Shown here one piece after another: positions 5,664 to 6,066 of a stretch of 6,066 bases of DNA (the first letter of the stretch is position 1; every line of letters begins with the position of its first letter). Below the pieces are notes generated by a model that saw only the letters and a program-made list of their open reading frames with translations, made no database searches and was not told the origin of the DNA. The DNA is from Kiritimatiellia bacterium (lineage in GTDB: Bacteria; Verrucomicrobiota; Kiritimatiellia; RFP12; UBA1067), in contig JAFUDL010000274.1 in the NCBI GenBank assembly GCA_017459225.1, positions 1-6,066 on the forward strand, written 5' to 3'. Made by a program: the position numbers and the translations under genes.

Positions 5664-6066
5664 ACTTGGTGACCTTGCGTCCCTTCACGCCAGCGGCGGT
5701 CGCGGCGTTGGCCTTGGCCTTCTCGTGCGGACGAAGCGAGCGCACCGCGGCGCCTGCCTGCCACATCTCGCTGTCGTGCATGTCCTGCAGCTTCGCGGCC
5801 ATGAACTCCTTGTAGTCGGGACGGCCCGTGTCGCGGATGACCTCCTTGGCCTCCTTCATCGCCTTCACGCTCGCATAGAGCTTCTTGAAGACGGGCTCGG
5901 TGGCCTTGCGGAAGAGCGGACGCCACTTGAGCGCGCCGTGCTGTGCCGTCTGCGAGCAGTTGGAGTACATCCAGTCCATGCCGTTCTCGTCCACGAGACG
6001 GATGAGAGACTGCGTGAGCTCCTCGCACGTCTCGTTGAACGCCTCGCTCGGGCTGTGGCCGTTCGC
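5662..6066 (-). CDS. ilvC: Ketol-acid reductoisomerase, C-terminal part (5' end outside window)
   Basis: IlvC converts acetolactate or acetohydroxybutyrate to the dihydroxy acid with NAD(P)H and Mg2+, the second step of valine, leucine and isoleucine synthesis, in the cytoplasm. Only the last 134 codons are present, beginning in frame at the window edge as ANGHSPSEAFNETCEELTQS. This matches the helical knotted domain of the long, plant/Bacteroidetes-like type. Fragment residues E12, E16 and S38 (in SNCSQTAQHGALKW) have the spacing of the metal- and substrate-binding Glu, Glu and Ser in spinach KARI (E492, E496, S518, from memory). The region through DSEMWQAGAAVRSLRP is family-like. It is followed by a basic Ala/Lys-rich extension of about 20 residues ending GRKVTK, which many relatives appear to lack. 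A GTG at 5994 (VDENGMDW) is an internal codon, not a start. A strong terminator follows 27 bp downstream. Confidence 0.93.
   Translation of the reverse strand, partial: ANGHSPSEAFNETCEELTQSLIRLVDENGMDWMYSNCSQTAQHGALKWRPLFRKATEPVFKKLYASVKAMKEAKEVIRDTGRPDYKEFMAAKLQDMHDSEMWQAGAAVRSLRPHEKAKANAATAAGVKGRKVTK

Noticed and set aside
5644..5664. GGCGGCGCGTCC as an ops-like recruitment site for an RfaH-type factor
   Set aside because: The resemblance to the ops consensus is limited to a GGCGG start, which is easily met by chance in this GC-rich gap.
5992..5994. GTG as the start of a separate small gene of 110 codons
   Set aside because: The frame continues upstream without a stop to the window edge and encodes conserved IlvC residues there, so the GTG is internal.
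5555..6028. Minus-strand open frame overlapping ilvC in another frame
   Set aside because: It has a low-complexity Arg/Gly composition, crosses the terminator hairpin and is displaced by the clear IlvC frame.

Overview
All seven protein-coding genes that can be supported lie on the minus strand, so the window reads right to left. The DNA is GC-rich and tightly packed. A Pal lipoprotein marks a diderm (Gram-negative-type) bacterium. A ketol-acid reductoisomerase of the long plant/Bacteroidetes-like type and a secreted FAD-dependent oxidoreductase carrying a GGNASSEIR motif together suggest the PVC group (Verrucomicrobiota, Kiritimatiellota or Lentisphaerota). That placement is inferred from remembered family distributions, not from a search.

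Layout in order of transcription: (1) the 3' end of ilvC (branched-chain amino acid synthesis) enters from the right edge and stops at 5662. (2) A 75-bp gap holds a perfect 28-bp palindrome followed by TTTT, a convincing intrinsic terminator, and further inverted repeats that could compete with it. (3) A NusG-family gene (166 aa, NGN plus KOW domains) is followed after 15 bp by a 704-aa exported FAD-dependent oxidoreductase, forming a likely two-gene unit. (4) A 121-bp AT-richer gap carries a good sigma70-like promoter for the next group. (5) pal, a tatB-like gene, tatC and a ktrB/trkH-type potassium transporter (cut by the left edge) are packed with spacings of 22 bp, 0 bp and a 4-bp ATGA overlap, so they are probably one envelope operon.

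The second group combines outer-membrane anchoring (Pal), export of folded proteins (TatB/TatC) and K+ uptake. The first joins a probable specialised transcription elongation factor with an exported flavoenzyme that may act on glycans or related polymers. The points most worth following up are the possible attenuator ahead of the NusG paralogue, the NusG-oxidoreductase pairing, and a TatC that lacks two glutamates usually conserved in the family. No RNA genes, CRISPR arrays, insertion sequences or plus-strand genes were found. No gap without a gene exceeds 121 bp.
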